Shown here piece after piece: positions 26,704 to 36,021 of a DNA stretch of 64,000 nt (position 1 is its first letter; each line of letters begins with the position of its first letter). Both the position numbers and the translations under genes were made by a program. The notes beneath the pieces were generated by a model. It did no database searches and was not told the origin of the DNA. It saw only the letters and a list, made by a program, of their open reading frames with translations. Source of the DNA: Crocinitomicaceae bacterium (lineage in GTDB: Bacteria > Bacteroidota > Bacteroidia > Flavobacteriales_D > Crocinitomicaceae); the NCBI GenBank assembly GCA_022447585.1, contig JAKVAR010000108.1, positions 62,001 through 126,000 on the forward strand, read 5' to 3'.

Positions 26704-27732
26704 TTAAACACGACCTTTCTCGGATAGTAAAATCGCAATTGATCTTGTTGAAGGGAATTGCGAGAATACGATGATCATGGCTACCGTAATTGGTACACTT
26801 AAAAACATGCCTACAATTCCCCATATTGAGCCCCAAATTGCTAATGAAAGAATAGCTACCAAAGGGCTTATATTTAATGTGTTACCCATTAAACGCGGTT
26901 CTACTAAACTTCCGATGAGCATGGCAACTGCGCCAACTCCAAATAAGATGACTAAGAATGGTACAAATTCACCGAATTGAATAAGTGAAAATAGTGCCGG
27001 TAATAGAGTCCCGATAATAGGTCCAACTGATGGAATAAAATTCAGAACAAAAATTAAGAAGGCCCAAAATAAAGGGGATTCAATCCCAACAGCAAGTAGA
27101 ATAAAGTAACTCAAAGTTGTACTTAGTAGACTAATTAAAGACTTCAAGCTGATGTAGCTCGACATTGATTTGTCCACTTTTTTTAATGTTGATTGGACAC
27201 TCTCGTATTGTTTAGAATCGGTGAACATTAATTTGATTTTATGCTCAAATAATGACTCCTCTACAAAGATAAATGTAACGTAGAAAATAAGCATGATCAT
27301 ATTACTTAAAAGCTCTGATATAGAATTAAAGAATTGTTCTAAATGACTGGTGAAATCAAAGTTCTGAACGAAATTTGTCATTTCTTTACTCAGGTTTATG
27401 TTTAGGAGCTCATTGATTTTTATAGATATTACTTCAATGTTTTCAGCATATAGTGCATAAGATTGAGCGAGGTTTTCAATATTCGAGGAAAGTACTTTTC
27501 CAATTGTAAAGATTCCTGCAAATATTACCAGTGATGCAAGTAATGTCTTAACCCAAGAAGGAACATATTTTTGAATAAGGGTATTCTTGTCCAATAAATT
27601 TCGAGTTTTTTTGACCACGAACCATATGAGAATAGCAATTAAAAATGGAAGTATAATCATTTGACCATAAATCAATGCGAATAAAATTATAGTTGTTGTG
27701 ATTAGCCAAGATGCTATGTTGTTCGGTTTCAT
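26704..27732 (-). CDS. AI-2E family transporter
   Basis: A 342-residue membrane protein with about seven to eight hydrophobic helices in the AI-2E (PerM) pattern: two N-terminal helices, a long amphipathic region, then WAFLIFVLNFIPSVGPIIGTLLPALFSLI and VEPRLMGNTLNISPLVAILSLAIWGSIWGIVGMFLSVPITV, which are the family hallmarks. Substrates of most members are unproven; some are Na+/H+ antiporters or exporters. It may form an operon with the GT39 gene 24 bp upstream. Confidence 0.93.
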   Translation of the reverse strand: MKPNNIASWLITTTIILFALIYGQMIILPFLIAILIWFVVKKTRNLLDKNTLIQKYVPSWVKTLLASLVIFAGIFTIGKVLSSNIENLAQSYALYAENIEVISIKINELLNINLSKEMTNFVQNFDFTSHLEQFFNSISELLSNMIMLIFYVTFIFVEESLFEHKIKLMFTDSKQYESVQSTLKKVDKSMSSYISLKSLISLLSTTLSYFILLAVGIESPLFWAFLIFVLNFIPSVGPIIGTLLPALFSLIQFGEFVPFLVILFGVGAVAMLIGSLVEPRLMGNTLNISPLVAILSLAIWGSIWGIVGMFLSVPITVAMIIVFSQFPSTRSIAILLSEKGRV

Positions 27733-27756
27733 AGTTTAAAGTTATCTTTTTAAAAC

Positions 27757-29340
27757 TTAATCTATTGCTACTGGAAGAGAATAAGGGATTTTAATAATGG
27801 TAGTGTCCTGTAAAATGTACTCTGGCAGGTTACCTGTATTAAAAATGGCAATTTTCTTTCCTGAATTTTTAACCTGAGACACTTCTTCTTTAGACGGGAT
27901 TTTGTAATAAGCCAAAAAATCTGTGTAAAACATCACAGATACATTTCCGAATGGAGTAATACTGGTATTAAAAATAACATAGTTAGGGTCATCTAATTGA
28001 TTGGCTAAACTAATTATATTCTTTTTCCATGCTGTTTTTTCATGCCAACCTTGATTGTCATTTGGCTTCCAAGTTGTATGGTAATTTTCAAGTTTTGACA
28101 TATTAAGTGCTGTAAATCCAAATATTATGGTAAACAATGGAGTGAGGATTGTTCCAATGAGTTCTTTTTTTGTTTTATTCTGTATCCATTGAATTGTAGT
28201 GAATATTAGTGCAGCAAGTCCTAAGTATATAAATGGCATAACAACAACGGTGAATGCGTTCATTTTGGTTGCGGCAATACTGAAAAAAATATATACAAAT
28301 GCGACAGCGATAGTTGCGAATAAACCGAATGCTTTTTTTTGAGACTTTAAAACGAATATGATCAATCCTATCAATAAGAATATTGGAATTAAGTCGCCTG
28401 ATCCATAAAGAATTTTAAGACCTTTAGAAAAGTGGAAGTTCCAATCACCGGTATGACCTTCAACGGCTTCAAAGAAGTGTTGTCCATTTAATGCCAGCTC
28501 ATGCCCAGCTTCTTTTGGGTATGTTATATGTATATAGATTTGCCATGGAATAAAAACCACCAGTGAAATCAACCCGGATTTAATAATTGGGAAAAGGTTC
28601 TCCTTTTTTAAAAACCGCTGTTTCGAAATGAATAATTCAACGATACTCCATATAACGAAAACAAGAAGTCCCATTAACCATTTTACTAAAACAGCGCACC
28701 CTGAAAATAATCCTACTAAAATTAAGTACTTATTGGATTTAGTTCTTTGGTATTCAAACCAAGCCCAAAACGATCCGGTAACGTAAAAAAGAAATGCGAT
28801 GTCATTATGATCAGTAGCATATCTTCCCGCGATTAACTCCAGAGGGAAATACGAAAGTGACATAAGTATTGCTGCGATATATCCAACTTGCCTATTGATA
28901 GAAATTTTTCCTATTCTATAAACGAAAAGTGGAATAATTGCATGTAGAATGATACTTGGTAGTCGAACTGCAATCTCGTTTGCACCCAAAAGTTTAATGC
29001 TTAACGCCATTTGCCATAAAAACAAAGGTTGTTTATGCAGCCAAATAGAGTTCTCCGTCCAGTTTTTATAGTCATAATTAAGTATTGTTTCCGCATATAA
29101 TTTCGGCGCCAAAGGTTCGCTAGCCATGTTTTTTGCCACTAAAGCGTGAAATTGTTCATCCCAAATATCAAGGAAGTTGTTCAGTCCAGCAGCAAAAAAA
29201 CCAATAAAAATTGAACCTAAAGCTAGTAATATCAAACTTAGTTTTGTCCACTTATTAAATATTAAAATTGAAATGACTAATATTCCGCCTCCAAGAATTA
29301 AAGGCAATAATTGTTCGTTTGAAAAATGTGTTGTCAACAT
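27757..29340 (-). CDS. Glycosyltransferase family 39-like membrane protein
   Basis: A 527-residue multi-pass membrane protein. The first periplasmic loop contains LDIWDEQFHALVAKNMASEPL, where the acidic pair matches the catalytic Asp-Glu region of ArnT/PMT-type (GT39/GT83) transferases, followed by LHKQPLFLWQMALSIKLLG and ANEIAVRLPSIILHA. About eleven helices precede a soluble C-terminal domain. These enzymes transfer sugars from a polyprenyl phosphate carrier to lipids or proteins. The acceptor is not known. Divergent from the CotH-like gene. Confidence 0.88.
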   Translation of the reverse strand: MLTTHFSNEQLLPLILGGGILVISILIFNKWTKLSLILLALGSIFIGFFAAGLNNFLDIWDEQFHALVAKNMASEPLAPKLYAETILNYDYKNWTENSIWLHKQPLFLWQMALSIKLLGANEIAVRLPSIILHAIIPLFVYRIGKISINRQVGYIAAILMSLSYFPLELIAGRYATDHNDIAFLFYVTGSFWAWFEYQRTKSNKYLILVGLFSGCAVLVKWLMGLLVFVIWSIVELFISKQRFLKKENLFPIIKSGLISLVVFIPWQIYIHITYPKEAGHELALNGQHFFEAVEGHTGDWNFHFSKGLKILYGSGDLIPIFLLIGLIIFVLKSQKKAFGLFATIAVAFVYIFFSIAATKMNAFTVVVMPFIYLGLAALIFTTIQWIQNKTKKELIGTILTPLFTIIFGFTALNMSKLENYHTTWKPNDNQGWHEKTAWKKNIISLANQLDDPNYVIFNTSITPFGNVSVMFYTDFLAYYKIPSKEEVSQVKNSGKKIAIFNTGNLPEYILQDTTIIKIPYSLPVAID

Positions 29341-29415
29341 GTAATATTTCTAGGTCAATCTAAATTAGCTTTTATTTTCATTCGGATATATCTCTAAAAG
29401 TATTAAAATTGTGAA

Positions 29416-32352
29416 ATGAGTTTTAGTTCAATTCAGTTTTCTAGGTTTTTGGGACTTCTAGTTCTCTTTTTGATGTATTCATGTAGTTCAGAAGGAGAAG
29501 GAAAACATCAAGTTATTATTGAGTCAGATTTAGAGGAAATATCTGGTGAATTCTTTGTTGCAGGAGAATATGCTATTAAGGGAGCGGAAAGTCAAACGCA
29601 GGAATATGCAAGAAGCGGTAAATATGCTTATTTAGCAGATAAAAATCATGAATTTGGTTTATCTTATTCTTTTGAAGATGTTAAGAAGGGGGATGTAATT
29701 GTATTCTCTGCTTGGAAATACTCCGAGCATAATAGAGGCAGCTTAGTGATCTCTGATCGAAATGAAAATGGTCAAAGCTCAAGTAGCGGTCGTTTAACCA
29801 TGATTGAAAATGAGTGGGGCCTCGTGAAAAATTATTTTATCGCGGAAAATGATATTGAAGAACTTGTTTTATACATTCATAATCCGCATCCTGAACCAGC
29901 ATATTTTGATGATGTAAGAATTGAAAAGTATTCCAATAATAAGTTGCCTGATGATTCGCATGAGGCTTTAGTGATTAAGTTGGATGATGATGCTTTTGCA
30001 CAAATTGCTTCATCAAGGGAAATAGCACTAGAGCAAGGAGTTATTACGAAGGATCTTAAAAAGTACGTAAAAGGATTTATCATTAAGGATGGAAATGAAA
30101 TACCAATCGAACTTCGAATTAAGGGAGACTGGACGGATCATCTAAAAACAGATAAATGGTCTTTTAGAATAAAAGTCAAGGGAGAGCATGCGTTTGATGG
30201 ACTAAAATCATTTTCAATTCAGAATCCATCTACGAGAGGCTTTATGAATGAATGGTTTGCGCATAAATTATTCGATAGAGAGGAGGTGTTAACAACTAGA
30301 TATAAATTTGTTCCAGTAATAATTAATGGAAAGAAGAAGGGGGTTTATGCTTTAGAAGAACATTTCGATAAACAATTGTTGGAATCACGAAATAGAAGAG
30401 AAGCTCCTATTGTTAAATTTGACGAAAGTGGAATTTGGGAGCATCATTTGCACGAGATCAATGATAGTGCAAACTATAATGTCCCAATTCTTCTGTCTGC
30501 TGATATTGCAGTGTTTAAAAATGGTCGAACTTATAGGTCTCCGGGATTAAAGAATTTGTTTAAAATTGCTCAGTCTCAAATGAACCGATATCGCAATCAC
30601 GATGCGCTCACAACCGAATATTTGGATAGTGAATCATTTGCTAAATTTATTGCATTGAGTGATATACTCAATGGTAAGCATGGGTTGATATGGCATAATC
30701 AGAGGTTCTATATTAATCCACTCACAAATAAATTAGAACCTATTGGATACGATTGCTTTACCGAGAGGGAGCTGATGTCATATGATGTGAATATTGAAGG
30801 GTATAGTAGAGCCAATAAATTAACGTTTAATCTTGTTCAGGCTGCTCTTTCTAATCCGGAAATTGAGAAAAAGTATATCGGGTATTTGAAAGCGTTTAGT
30901 AATGCTAAATATTTGAATTCTGTGTTTAAAGAACTGGAAAAGGAGATTGAAGAAGTACAGACCCTTCTAAATTTCGAAGATCCTACAATAAATTTAGATA
31001 GAGTTTTTTTTGAAAATAATTGTGCGGCCATTAGAGCGCTTATTCCAGATTATGAATCATTCATATCTAATCCTACTATGGAATCTAATCCTTTCGGAAA
31101 CTATAGCCCAATTCGGGAAGATTTTTTGTACGAGAAGATAGCATTGAAAGCGTACACGATTGAAAAAAATGAGCAGAACTCAACAATACGATTAAGAAAC
31201 TATCATCCAAATTCAATTCAATTAATTGGGTATGCTTTAAAGGGAAACACTGATTCTATTATTGCATGCTCGTCTGTTAAGTTAAATGGATTTGCTCAAA
31301 ATTTTGATGAAGAGATCCTAACTCTTGATGGCAGAGTTAAACGTATTTTTTATACTGCGGATAATTGTGGAAAACGTATTTTTACTGCAAAGGTGAATAA
31401 ATGGGATGCCGCTAATGATATACGATTTAATCAAAGCCAAATGCCTAATTTTGTGCAAAGAACAAATAACGGATACAAGATTGAATCTGGAAATTACTCT
31501 TCGTCAAAAGACATTATTATACCTCGAGGGTCGAGATTAACTATTGATAAAGGAGTGCAATTAAACTTGATCAATGGAGCGGCTTTTATTTCGTATTCTC
31601 CGGTAGATTTTAATGGTACGAAAACTGAACGTATTCTAATTTATTCGTCAGATTCATCGGCAAACGGGGTAACAATAGTCGCGGCGAATACAAAGTCGAG
31701 TATGACTTATACCAACTTTTCTGGTCTAAGGTCTTTATCTAAAGATCACTGGGGGCTTACTGGAGCAGTGGCCGTTTTTAAATCAGAAATAAAAATAGAT
31801 CATTGTTCTTTTGATAGGAATAATTGTGAGGACGGTTTGAATCTTATTCAGTGTGAATTTGAAATGAATGATTGTAATGTTAGTAATACAACTTCAGATG
31901 GTTTTGATGCTGATTTCAGTATTGGCGTGGTAAGAAAATCTGTTTTCAGTAATACTGGTAATGACTGTATAGACTTTTCAGGGAGTAAAATTGTTATTAA
32001 TGAGACTAAAATTGTTAATTCTGGAGATAAGGGAATTTCTGGAGGCGAGAATTCGACTTTAACAATTTCCGATTGTATAATTAAAGGTGCTTATATTGCC
32101 ATTGCCTCCAAGGATTTGTCTGAAGTGAATGTGTCTGATTTGACGATTAAAGAGAGTATATATGGTTTCGCAGCATATAGAAAAAAGCCAGAATATGGAC
32201 CTGCAACTATTTACGTTAAATCGATCAAGGAAAACAATTCAAAGAATCTTCATTTATTGGATAAAGACTCTAAGTTGACATACTTAGACGAAGAGTTTGT
32301 TGGGGAAAAAATATTCAATATTGACTCCATGTATATGATGTATAGTAATTAG
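29416..32352 (+). CDS. CotH-kinase-like lipoprotein with C-terminal right-handed beta-helix
   Basis: A 978-residue protein with a lipoprotein signal (LVLFLMYSC, Cys 23). After a beta-sandwich-like region (about 30-175), residues about 185-480 resemble the CotH protein kinase family: IELRIKGDWTDHLKTDKWSFRIKVKG, VPVIINGKKKGVYALEEHFDKQL, and IALSDILNGKHGLIWHNQRFYINP...EPIGYDCF. The last ~300 residues are short repeated strands (GANSTLTISDCIIKG-like, CSFDRNNCEDGLNLIQCEFEMNDCNVSN), a NosD-like beta-helix. CotH proteins phosphorylate secreted substrates; activity here is inferred. Confidence 0.8.
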   Translation: MSFSSIQFSRFLGLLVLFLMYSCSSEGEGKHQVIIESDLEEISGEFFVAGEYAIKGAESQTQEYARSGKYAYLADKNHEFGLSYSFEDVKKGDVIVFSAWKYSEHNRGSLVISDRNENGQSSSSGRLTMIENEWGLVKNYFIAENDIEELVLYIHNPHPEPAYFDDVRIEKYSNNKLPDDSHEALVIKLDDDAFAQIASSREIALEQGVITKDLKKYVKGFIIKDGNEIPIELRIKGDWTDHLKTDKWSFRIKVKGEHAFDGLKSFSIQNPSTRGFMNEWFAHKLFDREEVLTTRYKFVPVIINGKKKGVYALEEHFDKQLLESRNRREAPIVKFDESGIWEHHLHEINDSANYNVPILLSADIAVFKNGRTYRSPGLKNLFKIAQSQMNRYRNHDALTTEYLDSESFAKFIALSDILNGKHGLIWHNQRFYINPLTNKLEPIGYDCFTERELMSYDVNIEGYSRANKLTFNLVQAALSNPEIEKKYIGYLKAFSNAKYLNSVFKELEKEIEEVQTLLNFEDPTINLDRVFFENNCAAIRALIPDYESFISNPTMESNPFGNYSPIREDFLYEKIALKAYTIEKNEQNSTIRLRNYHPNSIQLIGYALKGNTDSIIACSSVKLNGFAQNFDEEILTLDGRVKRIFYTADNCGKRIFTAKVNKWDAANDIRFNQSQMPNFVQRTNNGYKIESGNYSSSKDIIIPRGSRLTIDKGVQLNLINGAAFISYSPVDFNGTKTERILIYSSDSSANGVTIVAANTKSSMTYTNFSGLRSLSKDHWGLTGAVAVFKSEIKIDHCSFDRNNCEDGLNLIQCEFEMNDCNVSNTTSDGFDADFSIGVVRKSVFSNTGNDCIDFSGSKIVINETKIVNSGDKGISGGENSTLTISDCIIKGAYIAIASKDLSEVNVSDLTIKESIYGFAAYRKKPEYGPATIYVKSIKENNSKNLHLLDKDSKLTYLDEEFVGEKIFNIDSMYMMYSN

Positions 32353-32353
32353 G

Positions 32354-32755
32354 TTAATCGAAAAATTCATACTCCAAATTCAGCTTTCCTTTCTGATTTA
32401 TGTCCCCCTCTAAGGTTATAAAAGCTGCGTTAGTATGCCAGTCATTTTGGTAGTAATAATCAATTTCGCCACCCTTTAATTGGATAGAGTGCACAGGCGT
32501 TGAATCTGAATCTAAAAGTAAAAATCGGATATTTTTAGATAAGTTTCCGGTAAAATGAAGTCGAATTGAATGTATTAAACCTTGATCTTTTTTCTTAATA
32601 ATATTAAAAGTTTGAGACTCATTTAGGTCAATATTAAGTTCTTGTTGAGCTCTTTTGATATAGGTAGGGTAAATAAAATTACTAAAAGAAAAGTAGATTA
32701 GAATGCCAGTTAAGCATAATGTAATCAGTGTTTTAATTCGTTTTGAAGGTTGCAT
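32354..32755 (-). CDS. Hypothetical membrane-anchored protein
   Basis: I start at MQPSKRIKTLITLC (32755, 133 aa); the frame extends 18 codons more but with poor composition. One N-terminal hydrophobic helix (LITLCLTGILIYFSFSNFIYP) anchors a small beta-rich domain (SIRLHFTGNLSKNIRFLLLDSD, HTNAAFITLEGDINQKGKLNLEYEF). No family recognised. Its stop codon is one base from the stop of the CotH-like gene it converges on, and it is divergent from the SAM-riboswitch operon. Confidence 0.65.
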   Translation of the reverse strand: MQPSKRIKTLITLCLTGILIYFSFSNFIYPTYIKRAQQELNIDLNESQTFNIIKKKDQGLIHSIRLHFTGNLSKNIRFLLLDSDSTPVHSIQLKGGEIDYYYQNDWHTNAAFITLEGDINQKGKLNLEYEFFD

Positions 32756-32791
32756 TTTAAAATCTTTTCTGAAATTATTTTTATCAAAAGC

Positions 32792-32823
32792 TTGTTTAAT
32801 TGAAAACAAATTTAAAACATTTG
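32792..32823 (+). promoter_or_regulatory. Predicted promoter of the met/sulfur operon
   Basis: TTG (32792-32794), 21-nt spacer and AACATTTG (32816-32823), one mismatch to TAnnTTTG. Transcription would start about 25 nt before the riboswitch. Confidence 0.5.
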
Positions 32824-32855
32824 TGCCATCATTATGCCACGACGGTGGATCTATG

Positions 32856-32981
32856 ATTTATAAAGAAGAGGTAAGAGACAGGCTCTATGATCCTCTGGCA
32901 ACCAACTTTAAGTCGATGCGAAAGTAGCGATTGGAAAACCGGTGCCAATTCCTGATTCCGAATGTTCGGAAGAATATAAAT
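32856..32981 (+). promoter_or_regulatory. SAM-I (S-box) riboswitch
   Basis: P1 is ATTTATA (32856-32862) with TATAAAT (32975-32981). The conserved core follows: GAGG of P2, AGAGACAGGCTCTATGA with the kink-turn region, CCTCTGGCAACC, a P3 arm with CCAA...TTGG, the invariant GGTGCCAATTCCTG and a P4 hairpin TTCCGA-ATGT-TCGGAA (32956-32971). S-box aptamers bind S-adenosylmethionine and switch off methionine genes. Here it heads the metX operon. I see no intrinsic terminator after it, so control may be translational or act through the small ORF starting 10 nt downstream. Confidence 0.92.
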
Positions 32982-32990
32982 GTAAAGGTT

Positions 32991-33110
32991 ATGAAAAACG
33001 TAATTATTCAATTTTCGAGGAACATAGTGGCAAGCTGTAATTCTTGTGCTAAATATCAATGTGATAATCTGAAAAGTCAGTGCTATATGTGCTGTCACAA
33101 TTACTGGTAG
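32991..33110 (+). CDS. Cysteine-rich 39-residue small ORF between riboswitch and metX
   Basis: ATG AAA ... TGG TAG encodes 39 residues with six cysteines, in the order SCNSCAKYQC, SQCYMCCHNYW. It begins 10 nt after the last base of riboswitch P1 and ends 64 nt before the metX ATG; a minimal ATG-TAA lies just ahead at 32980-32985. Two readings fit: a regulatory leader peptide whose translation depends on Cys-tRNA, or a small zinc-binding protein (CxxC with CxxCC). Expression is unproven. A chance ORF of this length with six Cys is possible but unlikely in this AT-rich leader. Confidence 0.5.
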   Translation: MKNVIIQFSRNIVASCNSCAKYQCDNLKSQCYMCCHNYW

Positions 33111-33174
33111 AGTTTATTCTTAGCTCCCATAATGCGCATTCGCGCTATTTCAAACATTTTTTAAGTAATTTATC

Positions 33175-34257
33175 ATGGATTCAATTAAAATAAATACACC
33201 ATTTCATTTAGAAAATGGGCAATCAATAGAAAACTTAAACGTGGCTTATCATACTTATGGTAAGCTAAATTCAAAAAGGAATAATGTCATTTGGGTTTGC
33301 CACGCATTAACTGCAAATAGCGATGTTTTTGAGTGGTGGTCTGGACTTTTTGGTCTGGGGAAATTCTTTGATCCAGATAGATATTTTATCATTTGTCCCA
33401 ATGCATTAGGTTCCTGTTATGGTACAACTGGTCCGTCTACTCCCCTTGAGAATAAACGCCCACTTTTAGATGAATTCCCTGAGTTAACCATTAAAGATTT
33501 AGCTAAAGTCCATGAGTTATTAAGGCAGGAGTTAAATATTGAATCTATTTATGCATTGATTGGCGCATCTATGGGAGGTCAACAGGCATTAGAGTGGAGT
33601 ATTCATCAGCCAGGTTTATTTAATAATTTGATTCTATTAGCTACAAATGCTAGCCATTCTCCTTATGGTATTGCATTTAATGAAAGTCAGCGATTAGCAA
33701 TACTGGCAGATTCTTCATACGGAAATCAAAATATTGATGGAGGTAGAGCAGGTTTGATTGCAGCGCGAAGTATTGCCTTACTTAGCTATAGATCATACAA
33801 AGGCTATGAAAATAGGCAATCCGAGTCTTCCAATCTGGTGAAAAATAATTTTAAATCCAGTTCATATCAACGGTATCAAGGAGAAAAAATTGCTAAAAGG
33901 TTTAGTGCGTATTCATACGTAACTCTTTCAAAGGCTATGGATAGTCACAATGTTGGCCGTGGAAAGGACTCTATTAAACATGCGCTTAATCTTATTAAAG
34001 CAAGGTCTTTAGTTATTGGAATAACAACGGATAATTTGTTTCCAGTGAGTGAACAGAAATTCTTGGCAAGGAATATTCATAATTGTCAATACCATGAAAT
34101 TCATTCAGATTATGGACACGATGGTTTCCTAGTTGAAACTCCAAAAATAGCACGTCTATTGGATGATTTTCTCTTCAATGATTTTAAAGGAAATAAACCA
34201 ACAGTTTTTAAGAATACAATTAGAAAAAGTGAACTAATGAATTTGATTGAAAAGTGA
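33175..34257 (+). CDS. metX: Homoserine O-acetyltransferase
   Basis: A 360-residue alpha/beta-hydrolase-fold acyltransferase. The N-terminal LNVAYHTYGKLNSKRNNVIWVCHALTANSDV, the nucleophile elbow GASMGGQQALEW, Asp in TTDNLFPVSEQ and His in SDYGHDGFLVE make the catalytic triad. It acetylates homoserine with acetyl-CoA, the first committed methionine step. It is the first large gene after the SAM-I riboswitch. The next start lies 22 nt after its stop. The acetyl versus succinyl preference is inferred from family similarity. Confidence 0.93.
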   Translation: MDSIKINTPFHLENGQSIENLNVAYHTYGKLNSKRNNVIWVCHALTANSDVFEWWSGLFGLGKFFDPDRYFIICPNALGSCYGTTGPSTPLENKRPLLDEFPELTIKDLAKVHELLRQELNIESIYALIGASMGGQQALEWSIHQPGLFNNLILLATNASHSPYGIAFNESQRLAILADSSYGNQNIDGGRAGLIAARSIALLSYRSYKGYENRQSESSNLVKNNFKSSSYQRYQGEKIAKRFSAYSYVTLSKAMDSHNVGRGKDSIKHALNLIKARSLVIGITTDNLFPVSEQKFLARNIHNCQYHEIHSDYGHDGFLVETPKIARLLDDFLFNDFKGNKPTVFKNTIRKSELMNLIEK

Positions 34258-34279
34258 ATCAATCGCAATAAAAATAGAT

Positions 34280-35524
34280 ATGAGTAAAGAATTAAATATA
34301 GGTTTAGTAGGCTTTGGATGTGTTGGTTCAGGGCTTTATGAGGTGTTAAATAAGTCGAAGTTAATTGATGCTACAATAAAGAAGATTGTAGTTCAAGATC
34401 CTTATAAAGAGCGAAGTATTAGTAAGACTAACTTTTCCTTTGATATTAACGATATTCTCGCAGATGATGAGATTAATACTGTTGTTGAATTGATCAACGA
34501 TAGCGATGAAGCTTATAAAATAGTGAAGAAGGCGCTAGAATCTGGAAAAGATGTGGTTTCTGCGAATAAAAAGTTGATCGCTGAGCATTTGGATGAGTTG
34601 ATTTTTATAGCGGCCAAAAATAATGCATCTTTTCTCTATGAAGGAGCTGTTGCTGGTTCAATTCCAATTATTCGAAATTTGGAGGAGTATTATAATAATG
34701 ACTCACTGACTTCAATTGAAGGAATTGTAAATGGTACCACGAATTATATTTTGACTAAATCTAATGATGGTGTTGATTATGATACAGCTTTGAAAGAAGC
34801 ACAGAAACTAGGCTTTGCTGAGCTAGATCCTACGCTAGATGTAGATGGATTTGATTCAAAATATAAATTAGTGCTATTGTTAAAGCATGCTTTTGGATTG
34901 AATGTTGCTCCAGAAGAAGTTCAGAACATTGGGATTAGAAATGTCACGAAGTACGAAATTGCTTATGCTAATGAAAAAGGATACCGAATCAAATTATTTT
35001 CAAAAGCCGAAAAAATTGGAGATAATGTTGTCGGTTTTGTTGCTCCTCATTTTGTGAAAAAAGATCATTTTGCATTTGGTGTGGATAATGAATTTAATGC
35101 CTTAGTAGTGGAAGCGTTGTTCTCAGATAAACAACTGTTTATTGGTAAAGGTGCGGGTAGCTACCCTACAGCAAGCGCTGTTCTTTCAGATATTTCAGCG
35201 CTTAAATTTGAATACAAATACGAGTATAGAAAAACGTCAGAAGATAGTCAGTTATCTTTCACTAATGACTTTTTCTTGAAGGTATATATAGGTTCTCCTT
35301 TTGTTGAGGCTATTAACCAAATTCCATTTTATAGAGTTGATGAATTATTCCAAAGTGATGATTATGCTTATCAAACGGGCTGGGTTAAGTTTTCAGAATT
35401 AGAAGATTACAATTTAAATCATCGGAAAGAAATTTCACTAGTGATTCTTCCTGAACCTTTTAAAGGGTCTGAGAGTTTGTTTAGTGGAAAATTGGAACGC
35501 CACAGGGTAGCTTTAGAGGTATAG
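34280..35524 (+). CDS. hom: Homoserine dehydrogenase
   Basis: Start at MSKELNIGLVGFGCVGSGLYEVL (34280, 414 aa); the frame extends back into metX but those residues are not conserved. The Rossmann motif GFGCVGSG, the KDVVSANKKLIAEH segment and the catalytic region GAVAGSIPIIRNLEEYY...EGIVNGTTNYILT with DPTLDVDGFDSKYKL are all present. It reduces aspartate semialdehyde to homoserine. Position next to metX suggests it supplies homoserine for methionine. No aspartokinase domain is fused, and the C-terminus lacks a clear ACT motif. Confidence 0.93.
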   Translation: MSKELNIGLVGFGCVGSGLYEVLNKSKLIDATIKKIVVQDPYKERSISKTNFSFDINDILADDEINTVVELINDSDEAYKIVKKALESGKDVVSANKKLIAEHLDELIFIAAKNNASFLYEGAVAGSIPIIRNLEEYYNNDSLTSIEGIVNGTTNYILTKSNDGVDYDTALKEAQKLGFAELDPTLDVDGFDSKYKLVLLLKHAFGLNVAPEEVQNIGIRNVTKYEIAYANEKGYRIKLFSKAEKIGDNVVGFVAPHFVKKDHFAFGVDNEFNALVVEALFSDKQLFIGKGAGSYPTASAVLSDISALKFEYKYEYRKTSEDSQLSFTNDFFLKVYIGSPFVEAINQIPFYRVDELFQSDDYAYQTGWVKFSELEDYNLNHRKEISLVILPEPFKGSESLFSGKLERHRVALEV

Positions 35525-35526
35525 TT

Positions 35527-36021
35527 ATGGATTTATTTTTACCCTGGTATATCGCTGGGCCTTTATTAGGCTTGACAGTACCAATACTATTAATTTTTAG
35601 GGAAAAGCAGCTTGGAATATCATCTTCACTGAAGTATGTAAGTAGTCTTATAGCTAAAAAAATCCCATTTTTAAATTACCAACGAAAGCAAGATCTATGG
35701 CAAATTCAATTTGTTTCTGGGGTTGTTGTAGCAGGTGTTTTTTTTAATTGTTTCGATTTAATTAGTATCTCGCAAATAGTAAGTGATGAAGCTTATTCTC
35801 AGCAAATTGAGTCAATTTATCATATCAATAACTGGTTGTTATTTTTGATAGGTGGAATCTTTGTTGGTTTCGGAGCACGTTATGCGAACGGTTGTACGGC
35901 AGGACATGGTATAATGGGAGTTTCACAGTTATCGTTAGGTTCAGTAGTAACAACTGTTTGTTTTTTCTTAGGTGGTTTACTGGCTGTTCATTTCGTTATG
36001 CCCTTAATCGAAGTAGGATGA
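35527..36021 (+). CDS. YeeE/YedE family transporter, first half
   Basis: A 164-residue membrane protein with about four helices. The motif GGIFVGFGARYANGCTAGHGIMGVSQLSLGS, with the cysteine of NGCTAGHG, is the hallmark of the YeeE/YedE (DUF395) family, which imports thiosulfate or related sulfur compounds. In Bacteroidetes the channel is often split over two genes, as here. It starts 2 nt after hom and overlaps the second half by ATGA. The operon places sulfur import beside the enzyme that fixes sulfide into homocysteine. Confidence 0.9.
   Translation: MDLFLPWYIAGPLLGLTVPILLIFREKQLGISSSLKYVSSLIAKKIPFLNYQRKQDLWQIQFVSGVVVAGVFFNCFDLISISQIVSDEAYSQQIESIYHINNWLLFLIGGIFVGFGARYANGCTAGHGIMGVSQLSLGSVVTTVCFFLGGLLAVHFVMPLIEVG

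Noticed and set aside
33131-33145. AATGCGCATT palindrome / GCGC hairpin before metX as riboswitch terminator
   Set aside because: The stem is only 4 bp and the next T run lies 14 nt away, so it is not a credible intrinsic terminator.
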